From Frigidibacter sp. SD6-1 (GTDB taxonomy: Bacteria > Pseudomonadota > Alphaproteobacteria > Rhodobacterales > Rhodobacteraceae), in assembly GCF_030143255.1 (NCBI RefSeq), contig NZ_JARJNR010000009.1, positions 1-64,000 on the forward strand: a stretch of DNA of 64,000 bases. The letters run 5' to 3'. Made by a program: the position numbers and the translations under genes. This document shows, in pieces, positions 41,566-50,547 of this stretch; the stretch's first letter is position 1; every line of letters starts with the position of its first letter. Under the pieces are notes generated by a model, which was not told where the DNA came from, did not search any database, and was given only the letters and a program-made list of their open reading frames with translations.

Positions 41566-42765
41566 ATGACAGGCAAGCTGACCCGGACTATCGCGCGCAC
41601 CTTTCTGATAGGCGGCTCGCTTCTTGCGCTTGCGGCCTGCGAAAGCGACGGTCGTTTCGACGGCGATTTGAGGCATTTCGGCCAGAACATTTTCGATACG
41701 TCGGACGCGGCGCGCACCGCAGGCGCGGCGCGGCCGACCCCCGACCAGCGCGGCATCATCTCCTACCCCGGCTATCAGGTCGCGGTCGCCCGCCAGGGCG
41801 ACACGGTCGCCTCGGTCGCCGCGCGGATCGGCATGGATCCGAACGAGCTGGCCAACTACAACGCGCTGCAACCGGCCTCGACGCTCCGCGCCAATGAAGT
41901 GCTCGCCCTGCCGCGCCGGGTGGCGGAGGCGCCGATGGTCAGTGAACCGGGCACGGTCGATGTGACCACGATCGCGGGCGGCGCCATCGACCGCGCCACC
42001 GGCCAGCCGGGCACGGTGCCCGCCTCCGCCCCCACCGGCACTGTCACCGCCACCCCGCTCACGCCTTCAAAGCCCGCGGCGCCCGCCCCGACCGGGGCCG
42101 AGCCGATCCGCCACAAGGTCGAACGCGGCGAAAGCGCCTATTCGATCGCGCGGCTTTACAATGTGAACGTCAAGGCACTCGCCGACTGGAACGGGCTTGG
42201 CAAGGACCTCTCTGTGCGCGAAGGCCAGATCCTCCTCATTCCGGTGGGCGCCAAGGGCGGCGTTGTCGTGACCGACAATAGCAGCAAGCCCGGCGAAGGG
42301 TCGAAGACCCCGACCCCGCCCTCGGCCGCAGAGCCGGTGCCCGAGGAAAAGACCCAACCAGCGGCCGAGCCGGTGAAGAAGCCCCCGGCACCCGATGTCG
42401 GCGCGACGACGTCCAGCGCGAAGCTTTCGATGCCGGTCCAGGGTTCGATCATCCGTGGCTATCAGAAGAAGAAGAACGACGGGATCGACATTTCGGCTTC
42501 GGCCGGTACCGCCGTTGCCGCTGCAGGCGACGGGACGGTCGCGGCGATCACCAAGGACACCGAGGGCGTGCCGATCCTCGTCATCCGCCATGCGGGCAAC
42601 CTTCTGACCGTCTATGCCAATATCGAGGGGATCGCGGTGAAGAAGGGCGACAAGGTCAAGCGCGGCCAGACCATCGCCAAGGTGCGCGGCTCCAATCCCG
42701 CCTTCCTGCATTTCGAAGTGCGGCAGGGCTTCGAGTCGGTCGATCCGATGCCCTATCTGCAATGA
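41566..42765 (+). CDS. nlpD: LysM and degenerate M23 domain lipoprotein (NlpD-like)
   Basis: A 399-residue lipoprotein: lipobox LAAC (Cys about residue 25), LysM domain 1 (YQVAVARQGDTVASVAARIG), LysM domain 2 (IRHKVERGESAYSIARLYNV), a Pro/Ala/Thr linker, and a C-terminal peptidase M23 domain. The first metal ligand His is replaced by Asn-Asp in KKNDGIDISASAGT, and the late HxH-like motif survives only as FLHFEV. As in E. coli NlpD, this suggests an amidase activator rather than a hydrolase. Follows surE-pcm after 58 bases. No rpoS follows. Confidence 0.9.
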   Translation: MTGKLTRTIARTFLIGGSLLALAACESDGRFDGDLRHFGQNIFDTSDAARTAGAARPTPDQRGIISYPGYQVAVARQGDTVASVAARIGMDPNELANYNALQPASTLRANEVLALPRRVAEAPMVSEPGTVDVTTIAGGAIDRATGQPGTVPASAPTGTVTATPLTPSKPAAPAPTGAEPIRHKVERGESAYSIARLYNVNVKALADWNGLGKDLSVREGQILLIPVGAKGGVVVTDNSSKPGEGSKTPTPPSAAEPVPEEKTQPAAEPVKKPPAPDVGATTSSAKLSMPVQGSIIRGYQKKKNDGIDISASAGTAVAAAGDGTVAAITKDTEGVPILVIRHAGNLLTVYANIEGIAVKKGDKVKRGQTIAKVRGSNPAFLHFEVRQGFESVDPMPYLQ

Positions 42766-42830
42766 GGTTCGATCGGCGCCGGTTTCCGGGTCTGATTGTG
42801 AGCGTCATGGAAACGGATTGTTGAAAAAGT

Positions 42831-42892
42831 GAAAGGCGCCGGGAGCTAACGGCGCCTTTCTCTTCCCGGGGTCTTGTTGGCCCTGACCCCGG
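42831..42892. terminator. Two tandem hairpins at the nlpD / hprA junction
   Basis: GAAAGGCGCCG-GGAGCTAA-CGGCGCCTTTC (42831-42860) is an 11-bp stem with TCTTC following. CCGGGGTC/GACCCCGG (42866-42873, 42885-42892) forms the second stem. The first is the better intrinsic terminator for nlpD. Confidence 0.8.
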
Positions 42893-42913
42893 CAAGTCGT
42901 CTCGCATGTCGCT

Positions 42914-43885
42914 TCAGGCCACCCGGTCGGGCGGCGCCTTCCCATCGAAGAAGGCGCTTATGTTGTCCATCACCCTGAACCCCATCGCCTCGCGCGTGGC
43001 GCGCGTGGCTGAACCGAGATGCGGCAACATCACGAGGTTCGGGCAGTCCATCAGCGCCGCCGTGACCTGAGGCTCTCGTTCGAACACATCAAGTCCCGCA
43101 CCGCCGATCCTGTGCGCCGCCAGTGCTGCGGCGAGTGCTGCCTCATCCACCACCTCGCCGCGCGCGGTGTTGATGAGGAACGCATCCCGGCGCATCAGCG
43201 CCAGCCGGTCGGCATTGATCAGATGCCGGTTCGCCGCCCCGCCCGGACAGTGGAGCGAGACGAAATCGCACTGGGGCAGCAACTCCTCGACCGACGCCAC
43301 CTGCCGCGCGCCATAGCGCGCCAGCACCTCGGCGGCGACCGGGGACCGGTTCTGGATCAGGATCTTCATCCCGAAGCCATGGTGCGCCCGCTGCGCCATC
43401 GCCTGACCGATCCGGCCGAAACCGATGATGCCGAGCGTGGCACCTGAAACCTTGGTGCCGATCATGTGCGTCGGGCGCCAGCCGGTCCAGTTCCCGGCCC
43501 GCAGTTCCCGCTCCCCCTCGCCCGCGCGCCGCGCGGCCATCAGCATCAGGGTCATCGCGATGTCCGCCGTGCAGTCCGACAGGACGTCCGGCGTATTGGT
43601 TACAGCCATCCCGTGGCGCCTCGCGCCCTCAAGGTCGATATGGCTGAAGCCCACCCCGAAATTGCCAAGGACCTTGGTCCGCGCCTGCGCCAGATCAAAG
43701 ACCTCGGGACCAAGCTTGTCCGTCACCGTCGGGCAGACCGCGTCGAAGGTGGCGAAGGCCGCGCGGAAGTCCGCCGCGCTCATCGGCCGGTCAGGCTCGT
43801 TCAGCGTCAGGTCGAAACGGTCGGCCATCGACCGTTCCACCGCTTCCGGCCAGCGCCGCGTGGTCAGGACCTTCGGTTTCACCAT
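42914..43885 (-). CDS. hprA: D-2-hydroxyacid dehydrogenase, probable hydroxypyruvate/glyoxylate reductase
   Basis: A 323-residue enzyme with NAD motif LGIIGFGRIGQAMAQRA (about residues 150-166) and catalytic residues Arg in NTARGEVVDE, Glu further on, and His in LPHLGSATRA. The family reduces hydroxypyruvate to D-glycerate. The neighbours mtkB, mtkA, a class V aminotransferase, mclA and glycerate kinase make hydroxypyruvate reductase of the serine cycle the best assignment. ATG 43885 has AAGGAAG. It lies 109 bases downstream of mtkB in the same direction. Confidence 0.85.
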   Translation of the reverse strand: MVKPKVLTTRRWPEAVERSMADRFDLTLNEPDRPMSAADFRAAFATFDAVCPTVTDKLGPEVFDLAQARTKVLGNFGVGFSHIDLEGARRHGMAVTNTPDVLSDCTADIAMTLMLMAARRAGEGERELRAGNWTGWRPTHMIGTKVSGATLGIIGFGRIGQAMAQRAHHGFGMKILIQNRSPVAAEVLARYGARQVASVEELLPQCDFVSLHCPGGAANRHLINADRLALMRRDAFLINTARGEVVDEAALAAALAAHRIGGAGLDVFEREPQVTAALMDCPNLVMLPHLGSATRATREAMGFRVMDNISAFFDGKAPPDRVA

Positions 43886-43928
43886 CGTTTCAACTTCCTT
43901 AAGGCCGCGCGCGGGGAATACGCTCAGG

Positions 43929-43986
43929 CATACGTTCTGCCATACGTTCCGCATACCTTGCCGGACGGACCCGCCGCCCGGCAAGG
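43929..43986 (-). promoter_or_regulatory. Repeated CATACGTTC units and a hairpin between mtkB and hprA
   Basis: The spacer has CATACGTTC at 43929-43937 and 43941-43949 and a weaker CATACCTT at 43952-43959, a 12-then-11-base phase. A perfect 9-bp stem CCTTGCCGG/CCGGCAAGG (43956-43964, 43978-43986) overlaps the mtkB side. This could combine a terminator or mRNA-processing hairpin for mtkB with an activator site for hprA. Confidence 0.5.
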
Positions 43987-43994
43987 CCGCGCAT

Positions 43995-44888
43995 TCAGGC
44001 CGCCTTGCGGCGCAGCACCCGCGCCACGGTTTCGCCGATGACGGACGGATTTTCCGCCACCGTCACGCCCGCCTCGCTGAGGATCTCGACTTTCTCGGAC
44101 GCACTCTCGCCGAAGGCCGAGATGATCGCGCCCGCATGACCCATCGTGCGGCCCTTCGGCGCGGTCAGACCGGCGATATAGGCGACGACGGGCTTCGTCA
44201 TATGTTTCTGGATATACTCCGCCGCCTCCGCCTCCTGCGGGCCGCCGATCTCGCCGATCATGCAGACGATCTCTGTCTCGGGGTCGGCCTCGAACGCCTC
44301 CAGCACGTCGCGGAAGCTCGACCCGTTGATCGGGTCGCCGCCGATGCCCACGCTGGTCGACACGCCGATGCCGAGGTCCTTCAACTGCTGCGCCGCCTCG
44401 TAGCCAAGCGTGCCCGACCGGCCGACAATCCCAACGTTTCCGGGCAGATAGATATGGCCCGGCATGATGCCCAGAAGCGATTTCCCGGGCGAGATGGTGC
44501 CCGCGCAGTTCGGCCCCGTCAGCACCATGCGCTTTTCGCGCGGGTAGCGCATCATGTAGCGCTTCACGCGGATCATGTCCTGCGCGGGGATGCCGTCGGT
44601 GACGCAGACGCAGTAGCGGATGCCGCCGTCGGCCGCTTCCATGATGCTGTCGGCGGCAAAGGGCGGCGGCACGAAGACGATCGAGGCATTGGCCCCGGTC
44701 GCCGCGACGGCTTCCTTCACCGTGTTGAAGACCGGCACGCCATGGACGGTCTCGCCACCCTTGCCCGGCACCACGCCGCCGACGACAAGCGTGCCATATT
44801 CCACCATCTCCTGGGTGTGGAACTGCGCGATGCGGCCGGTGATGCCCTGGACGATGACGCGGGTATCGCGGTCGATGAAGATGGTCAT
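43995..44888 (-). CDS. mtkB: Malate--CoA ligase alpha subunit (malate thiokinase)
   Basis: A 297-residue CoA-ligase alpha subunit of the SucD family. The CoA-binding fold includes ILVQG-type [14 protein letters not shown], and the phosphorylated histidine is H251 in [13 protein letters not shown]. Compared with plain SucD, the extra segment [17 protein letters not shown] and pairing with mtkA, malyl-CoA lyase and serine-cycle genes point to malate thiokinase, which makes malyl-CoA from malate. Translationally coupled to mtkA (4-base overlap). Confidence 0.9.
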   Translation of the reverse strand: MTIFIDRDTRVIVQGITGRIAQFHTQEMVEYGTLVVGGVVPGKGGETVHGVPVFNTVKEAVAATGANASIVFVPPPFAADSIMEAADGGIRYCVCVTDGIPAQDMIRVKRYMMRYPREKRMVLTGPNCAGTISPGKSLLGIMPGHIYLPGNVGIVGRSGTLGYEAAQQLKDLGIGVSTSVGIGGDPINGSSFRDVLEAFEADPETEIVCMIGEIGGPQEAEAAEYIQKHMTKPVVAYIAGLTAPKGRTMGHAGAIISAFGESASEKVEILSEAGVTVAENPSVIGETVARVLRRKAA

Positions 44889-46084
44889 TTCACGGCCCTC
44901 ACTTTGGTATTCTGCGCCATATCGTTCTTCCAGGCCGTCACCGCCCGCTGCGCCGCTTCCATCAGCGTCGTCGCCCGGATGATCGGCAGGCCGGATTTTG
45001 CAAGAATCTTAAGGCCTTCCTCGACGTTGGTGCCCGCGAGGCGCACCACGACCGGCACGTCCACCGGCTCGGCCCGCAGCGCCTGCACGACGCCTTCGGC
45101 CACCCAGTCGCAGCGGTTGATACCGGCGAAGATGTTCACGAGAACGGCCTGCACGTTCTTGTCGGAGGTGACGAGCTTGAAGGCTTTCGCCACCCGCTCG
45201 GGCGTCGCGCCGCCGCCGATGTCGAGGAAGTTCGCAGGCTCCCCGCCCGCAAGCTTGATCGTATCCATCGTCGCCATCGCAAGACCGGCGCCGTTGACGA
45301 TGCAGCCGATATTGCCGGTCAGCCCGATATAGGAGAGCCCCCGGTCGGCAGCGCGGGCCTCGCGCGGGTCTTCCTGGCTCTTGTCGCGCAGTTCGGAAAT
45401 CTGGGGATGGCGGAACATCGCATTGCCGTCGAAGGTCATCTTGGCGTCCAGCGCCATGATCCGGCTGTCGGCGGTGATGACGAGCGGGTTGATCTCGACC
45501 ATCGTCGCATCCAGCTCGGTGAAGGCGCGGTAGCAACCTTGCAGCGTGCGGACCATCTGCTGGGTCATCGCCGCCGGAATGCCAAGCGCGAAGGCGATCT
45601 CGCGCGCCTGGAAGTCGCGCAGGCCGACCGCCGGTTCGACGGTGGACCGGACGATGGAGTCGGGCTTCGTCGCCGAGATATCCTCGATCTCCATGCCCCC
45701 CTCGCCCGAGGCCACGATCATCACCCGCTGGGTCGTGCGGTCGAGAACGAAACCGAGATAGATTTCCCGCTCGAACGCCGTCGCCGCCTCGACATAGACG
45801 CGGTAGACACCCTTGCCCGCCGGGCCGGTCTGATGGGTAACGAGCTTCATCCCGAACATGTCGGAGGTGACGTCGAGGATCTCGTGATCCGAGGAACAGA
45901 GCTTGACGCCCCCCGCCTTGCCGCGCCCGCCCGCATGGACCTGCGCCTTCACCACCCAACGGTCGCCGCCCAGTTCGCGGGCACGGTAGGCCGCCTGTTC
46001 AGGGCTGTAGGCCAGCGCCCCGTCCGGGACGGCGACCCCGAAGCTCTTCAATATGTCCTTGGCCTGATATTCATGGATATCCAT
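44885..46084 (-). CDS. mtkA: Malate--CoA ligase beta subunit (malate thiokinase)
   Basis: A 399-residue ATP-grasp subunit of the SucC family. [20 protein letters not shown] begins it, [19 protein letters not shown] is the nucleotide lid, and [18 protein letters not shown] and [12 protein letters not shown] form the ligase domain. It partners mtkB. The frame is open 11 codons upstream, but ATG 46084 starts the conserved N-terminus. The aminotransferase gene ends 10 bases upstream, so one transcript for all is likely. A succinyl-CoA synthetase is the alternative, made less likely by context. Confidence 0.9.
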   Translation of the reverse strand: MDIHEYQAKDILKSFGVAVPDGALAYSPEQAAYRARELGGDRWVVKAQVHAGGRGKAGGVKLCSSDHEILDVTSDMFGMKLVTHQTGPAGKGVYRVYVEAATAFEREIYLGFVLDRTTQRVMIVASGEGGMEIEDISATKPDSIVRSTVEPAVGLRDFQAREIAFALGIPAAMTQQMVRTLQGCYRAFTELDATMVEINPLVITADSRIMALDAKMTFDGNAMFRHPQISELRDKSQEDPREARAADRGLSYIGLTGNIGCIVNGAGLAMATMDTIKLAGGEPANFLDIGGGATPERVAKAFKLVTSDKNVQAVLVNIFAGINRCDWVAEGVVQALRAEPVDVPVVVRLAGTNVEEGLKILAKSGLPIIRATTLMEAAQRAVTAWKNDMAQNTKVRAVK

Positions 46085-46094
46085 GGCGTCCTCC

Positions 46095-47342
46095 CTATTC
46101 CGCGGCCAGCGCCGCACGGTAATGACGGGCGAGCCCCGCCATCACCTGTTCCTTGTTCACGCCCGCGCCGAGCGCGTTCAGCGCATCGGCAAAGCGGCTG
46201 ACGATCTCGGTGATCCGCGCTTCGCCCAACTGGTTCAGGATGCCGACGCGCACCTGCACCGGTTCCGACAGGGTCGGCCAGATGCCGAACCCCTCGGCGC
46301 GGCATGTCTGGACCAGCTCCTTCTCGCGGCCCTTGAGCGCGGGCGGCAGGTTCAACACGACGAGCGACGTCATGTTCGAGGTGACGACGCAGCCCATCGC
46401 CTCGACCGCCGCGCGCAGAGCGGCCTCGTGGAATGCATAATCACGCGCCTTCCGGGCGCGGCCATGGTCCAGCGTCAGGCGCAGCGCCTCGTGGAAAGCG
46501 GCGATGGCGTAGCCGGAATGGGTGCGGTGATAGGCGGGCTGGGCTACATCCTTGCCGTCGATCACGCCCCAGTGGCGCGCCTCAAGCACCGGATGGTGAA
46601 CATAGGTCGCGCAGCCATTCGCCCGGACCTCGGCGATATAACGGTCGGTGAAGGACACCGGCGCATAGGTGAGCGGCAGGCAGAGCACACCCTTCTGCGG
46701 GCAGGAGGCCCAGCCATGCACGCCCGGATAATCGTCGATCGAAAAATCGGCGATGCCGAGCGAGGAAACCGCATCGACGAGGCCAAGCGCACCATGGCGT
46801 TCGCAGGCGTCGGAGAAACCCTTCAGATCGTTGATCCGGCCCGACCCGGTTTCCCAATGTGCCATGAAGGCCCACTTCGGCTTGCGGGCGGCGAGCGCCT
46901 TTTCGACCATCTCTTCGGTCACCGACTGGCCATGCGGCACGGTGACGATGGTGACCGACGCGGCCTGCGGGTTCATCGGATCGGCCCGCAGCTCCTCCCG
47001 CGTCGCGGCCTTCAGGCGGATCGTCAGGCAGTCGATCCCGCTGAACGTACCGTTGGTGAAGGCGACCACCGTGTCGCCGGGCAGGATGGCGCTGAGCATG
47101 CAGTCGAGGCCGGAAAAACCGGTGCCGCCGACGCCGAACGTATGGATATTCCGCGTGCCCCAGAGGCTGCGCAGCATCTGCTTGCATTCGATCATGCCGC
47201 GCAGCACATCCGCCTGCATATGGTCCGCAACCCCTGCACCGGCAAAAGCCGCAAGGACCCGGGCGTCGGTATTGCCCGGGCCCGGACCCGCAGCGAGCGT
47301 GTCGGGGATCGAGAGGGCTGGGAAGGCGATCATGTCTGGCAT
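46095..47342 (-). CDS. Class V aminotransferase, probable serine--glyoxylate aminotransferase
   Basis: A 415-residue fold type I PLP enzyme. [18 protein letters not shown] corresponds to the PGP-N start of the alanine/serine-glyoxylate group; the Asp of [11 protein letters not shown] and the PLP lysine in [12 protein letters not shown] are present. It is divergent enough from standard SgaA that the exact donor is uncertain: serine, alanine and aspartate are all possible donors to glyoxylate. Being first in the mtkA-mtkB-hprA transcript it most plausibly supplies hydroxypyruvate from serine. ATG 47342 has AGGA with good spacing. Confidence 0.8.
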   Translation of the reverse strand: MPDMIAFPALSIPDTLAAGPGPGNTDARVLAAFAGAGVADHMQADVLRGMIECKQMLRSLWGTRNIHTFGVGGTGFSGLDCMLSAILPGDTVVAFTNGTFSGIDCLTIRLKAATREELRADPMNPQAASVTIVTVPHGQSVTEEMVEKALAARKPKWAFMAHWETGSGRINDLKGFSDACERHGALGLVDAVSSLGIADFSIDDYPGVHGWASCPQKGVLCLPLTYAPVSFTDRYIAEVRANGCATYVHHPVLEARHWGVIDGKDVAQPAYHRTHSGYAIAAFHEALRLTLDHGRARKARDYAFHEAALRAAVEAMGCVVTSNMTSLVVLNLPPALKGREKELVQTCRAEGFGIWPTLSEPVQVRVGILNQLGEARITEIVSRFADALNALGAGVNKEQVMAGLARHYRAALAAE

Positions 47343-47360
47343 CGGCGGTCCTGGGCAGAG

Positions 47361-47504
47361 TGTGGCGCCAACAAAAACCGGTTGCCCCGGCGCCACAACC
47401 TGCCTTACTCCTGCTTTCGGGTATCTTTTGAGGCTGTTTTTTTCCTACCCATTCAGGTTGGAATACCGCTGTATGCAATATGACCTCCTGCCAATACGGG
47501 TAGG
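47361..47504. promoter_or_regulatory. Divergent regulatory region of the serine-cycle cluster
   Basis: The 177-base spacer between the aminotransferase and luxR genes carries a 9-bp inverted repeat TGTGGCGCC/GGCGCCACA (47361-47369, 47389-47397) and a second CCTACCC/GGGTAGG (47444-47450, 47498-47504). It is AT-rich between these. Both are candidate binding sites for the adjacent LuxR-type regulator or for a distant LysR-type regulator. Confidence 0.5.
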
Positions 47505-47519
47505 TTTCAGGAAAATAAG

Positions 47520-48179
47520 ATGACTGATCAAAGACTTAACGTAACGGAAAGCCCGATCGACCTGTCACTCGCCGACAGCAATCCGCTGGTGCTTCAGGCT
47601 TTGTCGGAGCTTTTCGACCGCGATCCGCGATTCTCGCTGGTCGCGACCTCGGCGACGGCCGAAGGGTTTCTCGGCGCGGTGATGCGGGTACCGGTCCGGG
47701 TGGCGGTGATCGACTGGATGCTGCCCGCGCTTGGTGGCCAGAAACTGATCGAGGTCCTGCGCGACCAGCCGGGCGCGCCGCGCATCGTGGTCTATGGCGA
47801 GGAAAGCCGGGGCGAAGTGGCGCGGCTCGCCATGCTGGCAGGCGCCGCGGGTTTCGTCGCCCGCACCAATCCGGCCGAGAAGCTGCTTGAGACCTGCCTT
47901 GCCGTAGCGGCGGGCCAGATGGTCTTTCCCTTCCTCGATGTGCGCGACCTGCAGGCCGATCCGATCGCGCAACTGACGCGCCGGGAAAAGGCGCTGCTGG
48001 ACTCTCTGGCGAAGGGTCATTCGAATAAGGAACTGGCGCGGGATTTCGAAATATCGGCCAATACGGTGAAATTCCACCTCTCGAACCTCTTTGAAAAACT
48101 CGGCGTCCGCAATCGCGCCCAGGCCATCGCTTTTTACTATTCCTCGAGGCTCGCGAAGGACGGCGCGGGGCGGTCCTGA
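47520..48179 (+). CDS. LuxR/NarL-type response regulator
   Basis: A 219-residue two-domain regulator: an N-terminal receiver (ADSNPLVLQALSELFDRD, phospho-Asp in VAVIDWMLPALGG at about residue 64) and a C-terminal LuxR helix-turn-helix (LTRREKALLDSLAKGHSNKE, ISANTVKFHLSNLFEKLG). The receiver lacks the usual second acidic residue and the conserved Lys reads as Arg (FVARTNPAE), so phosphorylation may be weak or absent. No histidine kinase is adjacent. Its place between the two halves of the serine-cycle cluster makes it the likely regulator. Confidence 0.88.
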   Translation: MTDQRLNVTESPIDLSLADSNPLVLQALSELFDRDPRFSLVATSATAEGFLGAVMRVPVRVAVIDWMLPALGGQKLIEVLRDQPGAPRIVVYGEESRGEVARLAMLAGAAGFVARTNPAEKLLETCLAVAAGQMVFPFLDVRDLQADPIAQLTRREKALLDSLAKGHSNKELARDFEISANTVKFHLSNLFEKLGVRNRAQAIAFYYSSRLAKDGAGRS

Positions 48180-48214
48180 TCCCTCGCAACCGCCCCGTCA
48201 CGATCTTTCCCCGC

Positions 48215-48246
48215 GACAGTCTGTCACGCAATTTTCTTGCTTGACA
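48215..48246 (+). promoter_or_regulatory. Candidate operator and -35 element upstream of malyl-CoA lyase
   Basis: GACAG-T-CTGTC (48215-48225) is an 11-base dyad. A perfect -35 hexamer TTGACA lies at 48241-48246, and TGTCA (48222-48226) pairs with TGACA (48242-48246) as an inverted repeat. A matching -10 is not clear. Confidence 0.4.
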
Positions 48247-48311
48247 GGGGCCGTTTCCTTCCCCCTTCTCTGCCGCCCGTCGATGACACCCAGCCGCGAA
48301 GGATTCGCCCC

Positions 48312-49289
48312 ATGAGCTTCCACACCGTCGAACAGGCCCCTGCCCGCCTCAACCGCTCTGAACTCGCCGTTCCAGGCAGCGCCGTTCAAATGTTTGAAAA
48401 GGCTGCGCAATCGGACGCAGATGTGATCTTCCTCGACCTAGAGGATGCCGTCGCGCCGGACGACAAGGCGCAGGCGCGCAAGAATATCATCAAGGCACTG
48501 AACGAGATCGACTGGGGCACAAAGACCATGTCGGTCCGCATCAACGGGCTCGACACGCACTACATGTACCGCGATGTCGTGGACGTCGTCGAACAGGCGG
48601 GTGAGCGGCTCGACCTGATCATGATCCCGAAAGTCGGCACGGCGGCGGATGTTTATGCCGTCGACATGATGGTGACGCAAATCGAAGATGCGATGGGTTT
48701 TAAGAAGCGCATCGGGTTCGAGCATATAATCGAAACCGCACTCGGCATGCAGAATGTGAATGAAATTGCCGCCGCCTCGAAACGGAATGAAAGCCTGCAT
48801 TTCGGTGTGGCAGATTATGCCGCCTCGACCCGCGCGCGCACGACCATCATCGGCGGCGTCAATCCCGATTATTCGGTCCTGACCGACCCCTTGGAGGACG
48901 CGACTCGCGCCACCCATTGGGGCGACATGTGGCACTATGCCTTGGCGCGCATGGTGGTCGCGGCGCGCGCGAACGGGCTCCGCCCCGTCGACGGCCCGTT
49001 CGGCGATTTTTCCGATCCCGAAGGCTACAAGGCAGCGGCGAAGCGTGCCGCTGTCCTGGGTTGCGAGGGCAAATGGGCGATCCACCCGAGCCAGATCACG
49101 CTGGCAAACGAGGTGATGAGCCCCTCGGAAAAGGAAGTGACGCGCGCCAAGCGCATCCTTGAAGCGATGATGGAGGCGGCCAAGCAGGGCAAGGGCGCGG
49201 TTTCGCTGGACGGGCGGCTGATTGACTACGCCTCGATCCGTCAGGCAGAGGTGCTGGTGGAGAAGGCCAAGCAGATCGCCGGAGTGTAA
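48312..49289 (+). CDS. mcl: L-malyl-CoA/beta-methylmalyl-CoA lyase (MclA type)
   Basis: A 325-residue member of the CitE-like TIM-barrel lyases. DVIFLDLEDAVAPDDKAQAR carries the Mg2+ and acid residues, and VDGPFGDFSDPEGYKAAAKR and GKWAIHPSQITLANEV are typical. From memory the sequence is closer to Methylobacterium MclA (FGVADYAASTRARTTIIGGV, NPDYSVL) than to the R. sphaeroides Mcl1 pattern, fitting serine-cycle cleavage of malyl-CoA to glyoxylate and acetyl-CoA. ATG 48312 begins the conserved part. Glycerate kinase follows after one base. Confidence 0.92.
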   Translation: MSFHTVEQAPARLNRSELAVPGSAVQMFEKAAQSDADVIFLDLEDAVAPDDKAQARKNIIKALNEIDWGTKTMSVRINGLDTHYMYRDVVDVVEQAGERLDLIMIPKVGTAADVYAVDMMVTQIEDAMGFKKRIGFEHIIETALGMQNVNEIAAASKRNESLHFGVADYAASTRARTTIIGGVNPDYSVLTDPLEDATRATHWGDMWHYALARMVVAARANGLRPVDGPFGDFSDPEGYKAAAKRAAVLGCEGKWAIHPSQITLANEVMSPSEKEVTRAKRILEAMMEAAKQGKGAVSLDGRLIDYASIRQAEVLVEKAKQIAGV

Positions 49290-49290
49290 G

Positions 49291-50547
49291 ATGGACATGC
49301 GCGCAGAGGCGACCCGGCTTTTCCAGGCGGCCGTCAGGGCCGCCGACCCGGCCGGGGCGCTGAAGCGCGCTTTCCGCGACATTCCGGTCCAGCCGCCGTC
49401 CGCCGGCGGCGGCTGGAGTCTTGTCGCGGTCGGCAAGGCCGCCGTGCCCATGGCCGAAGAAGCTCTCGGACAGCTGAGCGGCGCACCGGTCAGGGCGCTG
49501 GTCATCACGAACTACGAAAACGCGAGGCCCGTGGCGGGGGCCCGGGTCATGGCCTCGGGCCATCCGGTGCCGGACGAGAACGGGGCGGAGGCCGGGGCTG
49601 CCGTCACCGCGCTGCTTGAAGCTGCCACCGCCGCCGACCGGGTGATCGCGCTCATCTCGGGCGGCGGCTCCGCGCTTCTGCCCGCGCCCGCGCCGGGGCT
49701 GACACTCGCCGACAAGGCGGCGGTCAACCGGTTGTTGCTGGCGCATGGCTACGCGATCACCGAAATCAACCTGATCCGCCAGCAACTGTCGCGGCTGAAG
49801 GGCGGCGGGATGCTCAGGCTCGCGGCCCCGGCCCCGGTCGAGGCCTTCATCCTGTCGGACGTGATCGGCGATGACCTGCGTGCCATCGCCTCGGGCCCGA
49901 CGGTCGCGCCGCTCGGCACACGCGCCGATGCGAGGCGACTGCTGGAGGCGCGCGGCGTCTGGGCAGAGCTGCCAGCCGCCGTACGCGCCCATCTGGAGGT
50001 GCCGGAGACCAACACCGCCCCCCTGCCCCTGGCCCGAAACCGCTTGATCGGATCGAACCGCAAGAGCCTTGATGCCATCGCCGAAACCTGTGGTTCAGAG
50101 GCTGAAATCATCTCGGACCGGCTGACGGGCGATGTCGGCGATGCAGCGGGCGAAGTCATCGCCGCCGCGCGCCGGGCTGGACCCGGCGCCTCTTGCCTGA
50201 TCTTCGGGGGCGAGACGACGGTCATCCTCAAAGGCACGGGCCGTGGCGGGCGCAATCAGGAACTGGCGCTGCGCGTGGCGCTTGCGATGCCCGATCTGGG
50301 GCGTGACTGGCTGTTCCTCTCGGGCGGGACCGACGGGCGCGACGGGCCGACGGACGCCGCGGGCGGCATGGTGGATGCGGGCACGCGGGCGCGGATCGTG
50401 GCGGCGGGGGGCGACCCGGAGGCGCTTCTGGCAGAGAATGATAGCAACCGCGCGCTTGCGCTTGCGGGCGATCTGTTCGTCACCGGCGCCACCGGCACCA
50501 ATGTCGCCGATGTGCAGATCCTGCTTCTGGGGCCGAGGGCTCAGTAG
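49291..50547 (+). CDS. gckA: Glycerate 2-kinase (MOFRL family)
   Basis: A 418-residue kinase with an N-terminal DUF4147 domain and C-terminal MOFRL domain. LISGGGSALLPAPAPGLTLA and LSGGTDGRDGPTDAAGGMVD are the family signatures. In the serine cycle it phosphorylates D-glycerate to 2-phosphoglycerate, the step after hydroxypyruvate reductase. The start uses GGAG overlapping the mcl stop. It ends overlapping the convergent M56 peptidase gene by 7 bases. Confidence 0.9.
   Translation: MDMRAEATRLFQAAVRAADPAGALKRAFRDIPVQPPSAGGGWSLVAVGKAAVPMAEEALGQLSGAPVRALVITNYENARPVAGARVMASGHPVPDENGAEAGAAVTALLEAATAADRVIALISGGGSALLPAPAPGLTLADKAAVNRLLLAHGYAITEINLIRQQLSRLKGGGMLRLAAPAPVEAFILSDVIGDDLRAIASGPTVAPLGTRADARRLLEARGVWAELPAAVRAHLEVPETNTAPLPLARNRLIGSNRKSLDAIAETCGSEAEIISDRLTGDVGDAAGEVIAAARRAGPGASCLIFGGETTVILKGTGRGGRNQELALRVALAMPDLGRDWLFLSGGTDGRDGPTDAAGGMVDAGTRARIVAAGGDPEALLAENDSNRALALAGDLFVTGATGTNVADVQILLLGPRAQ

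Noticed and set aside
43425-45332. 635-codon plus-strand open frame opposite hprA and mtkAB
   Set aside because: Antisense to clear enzymes and without domain similarity.
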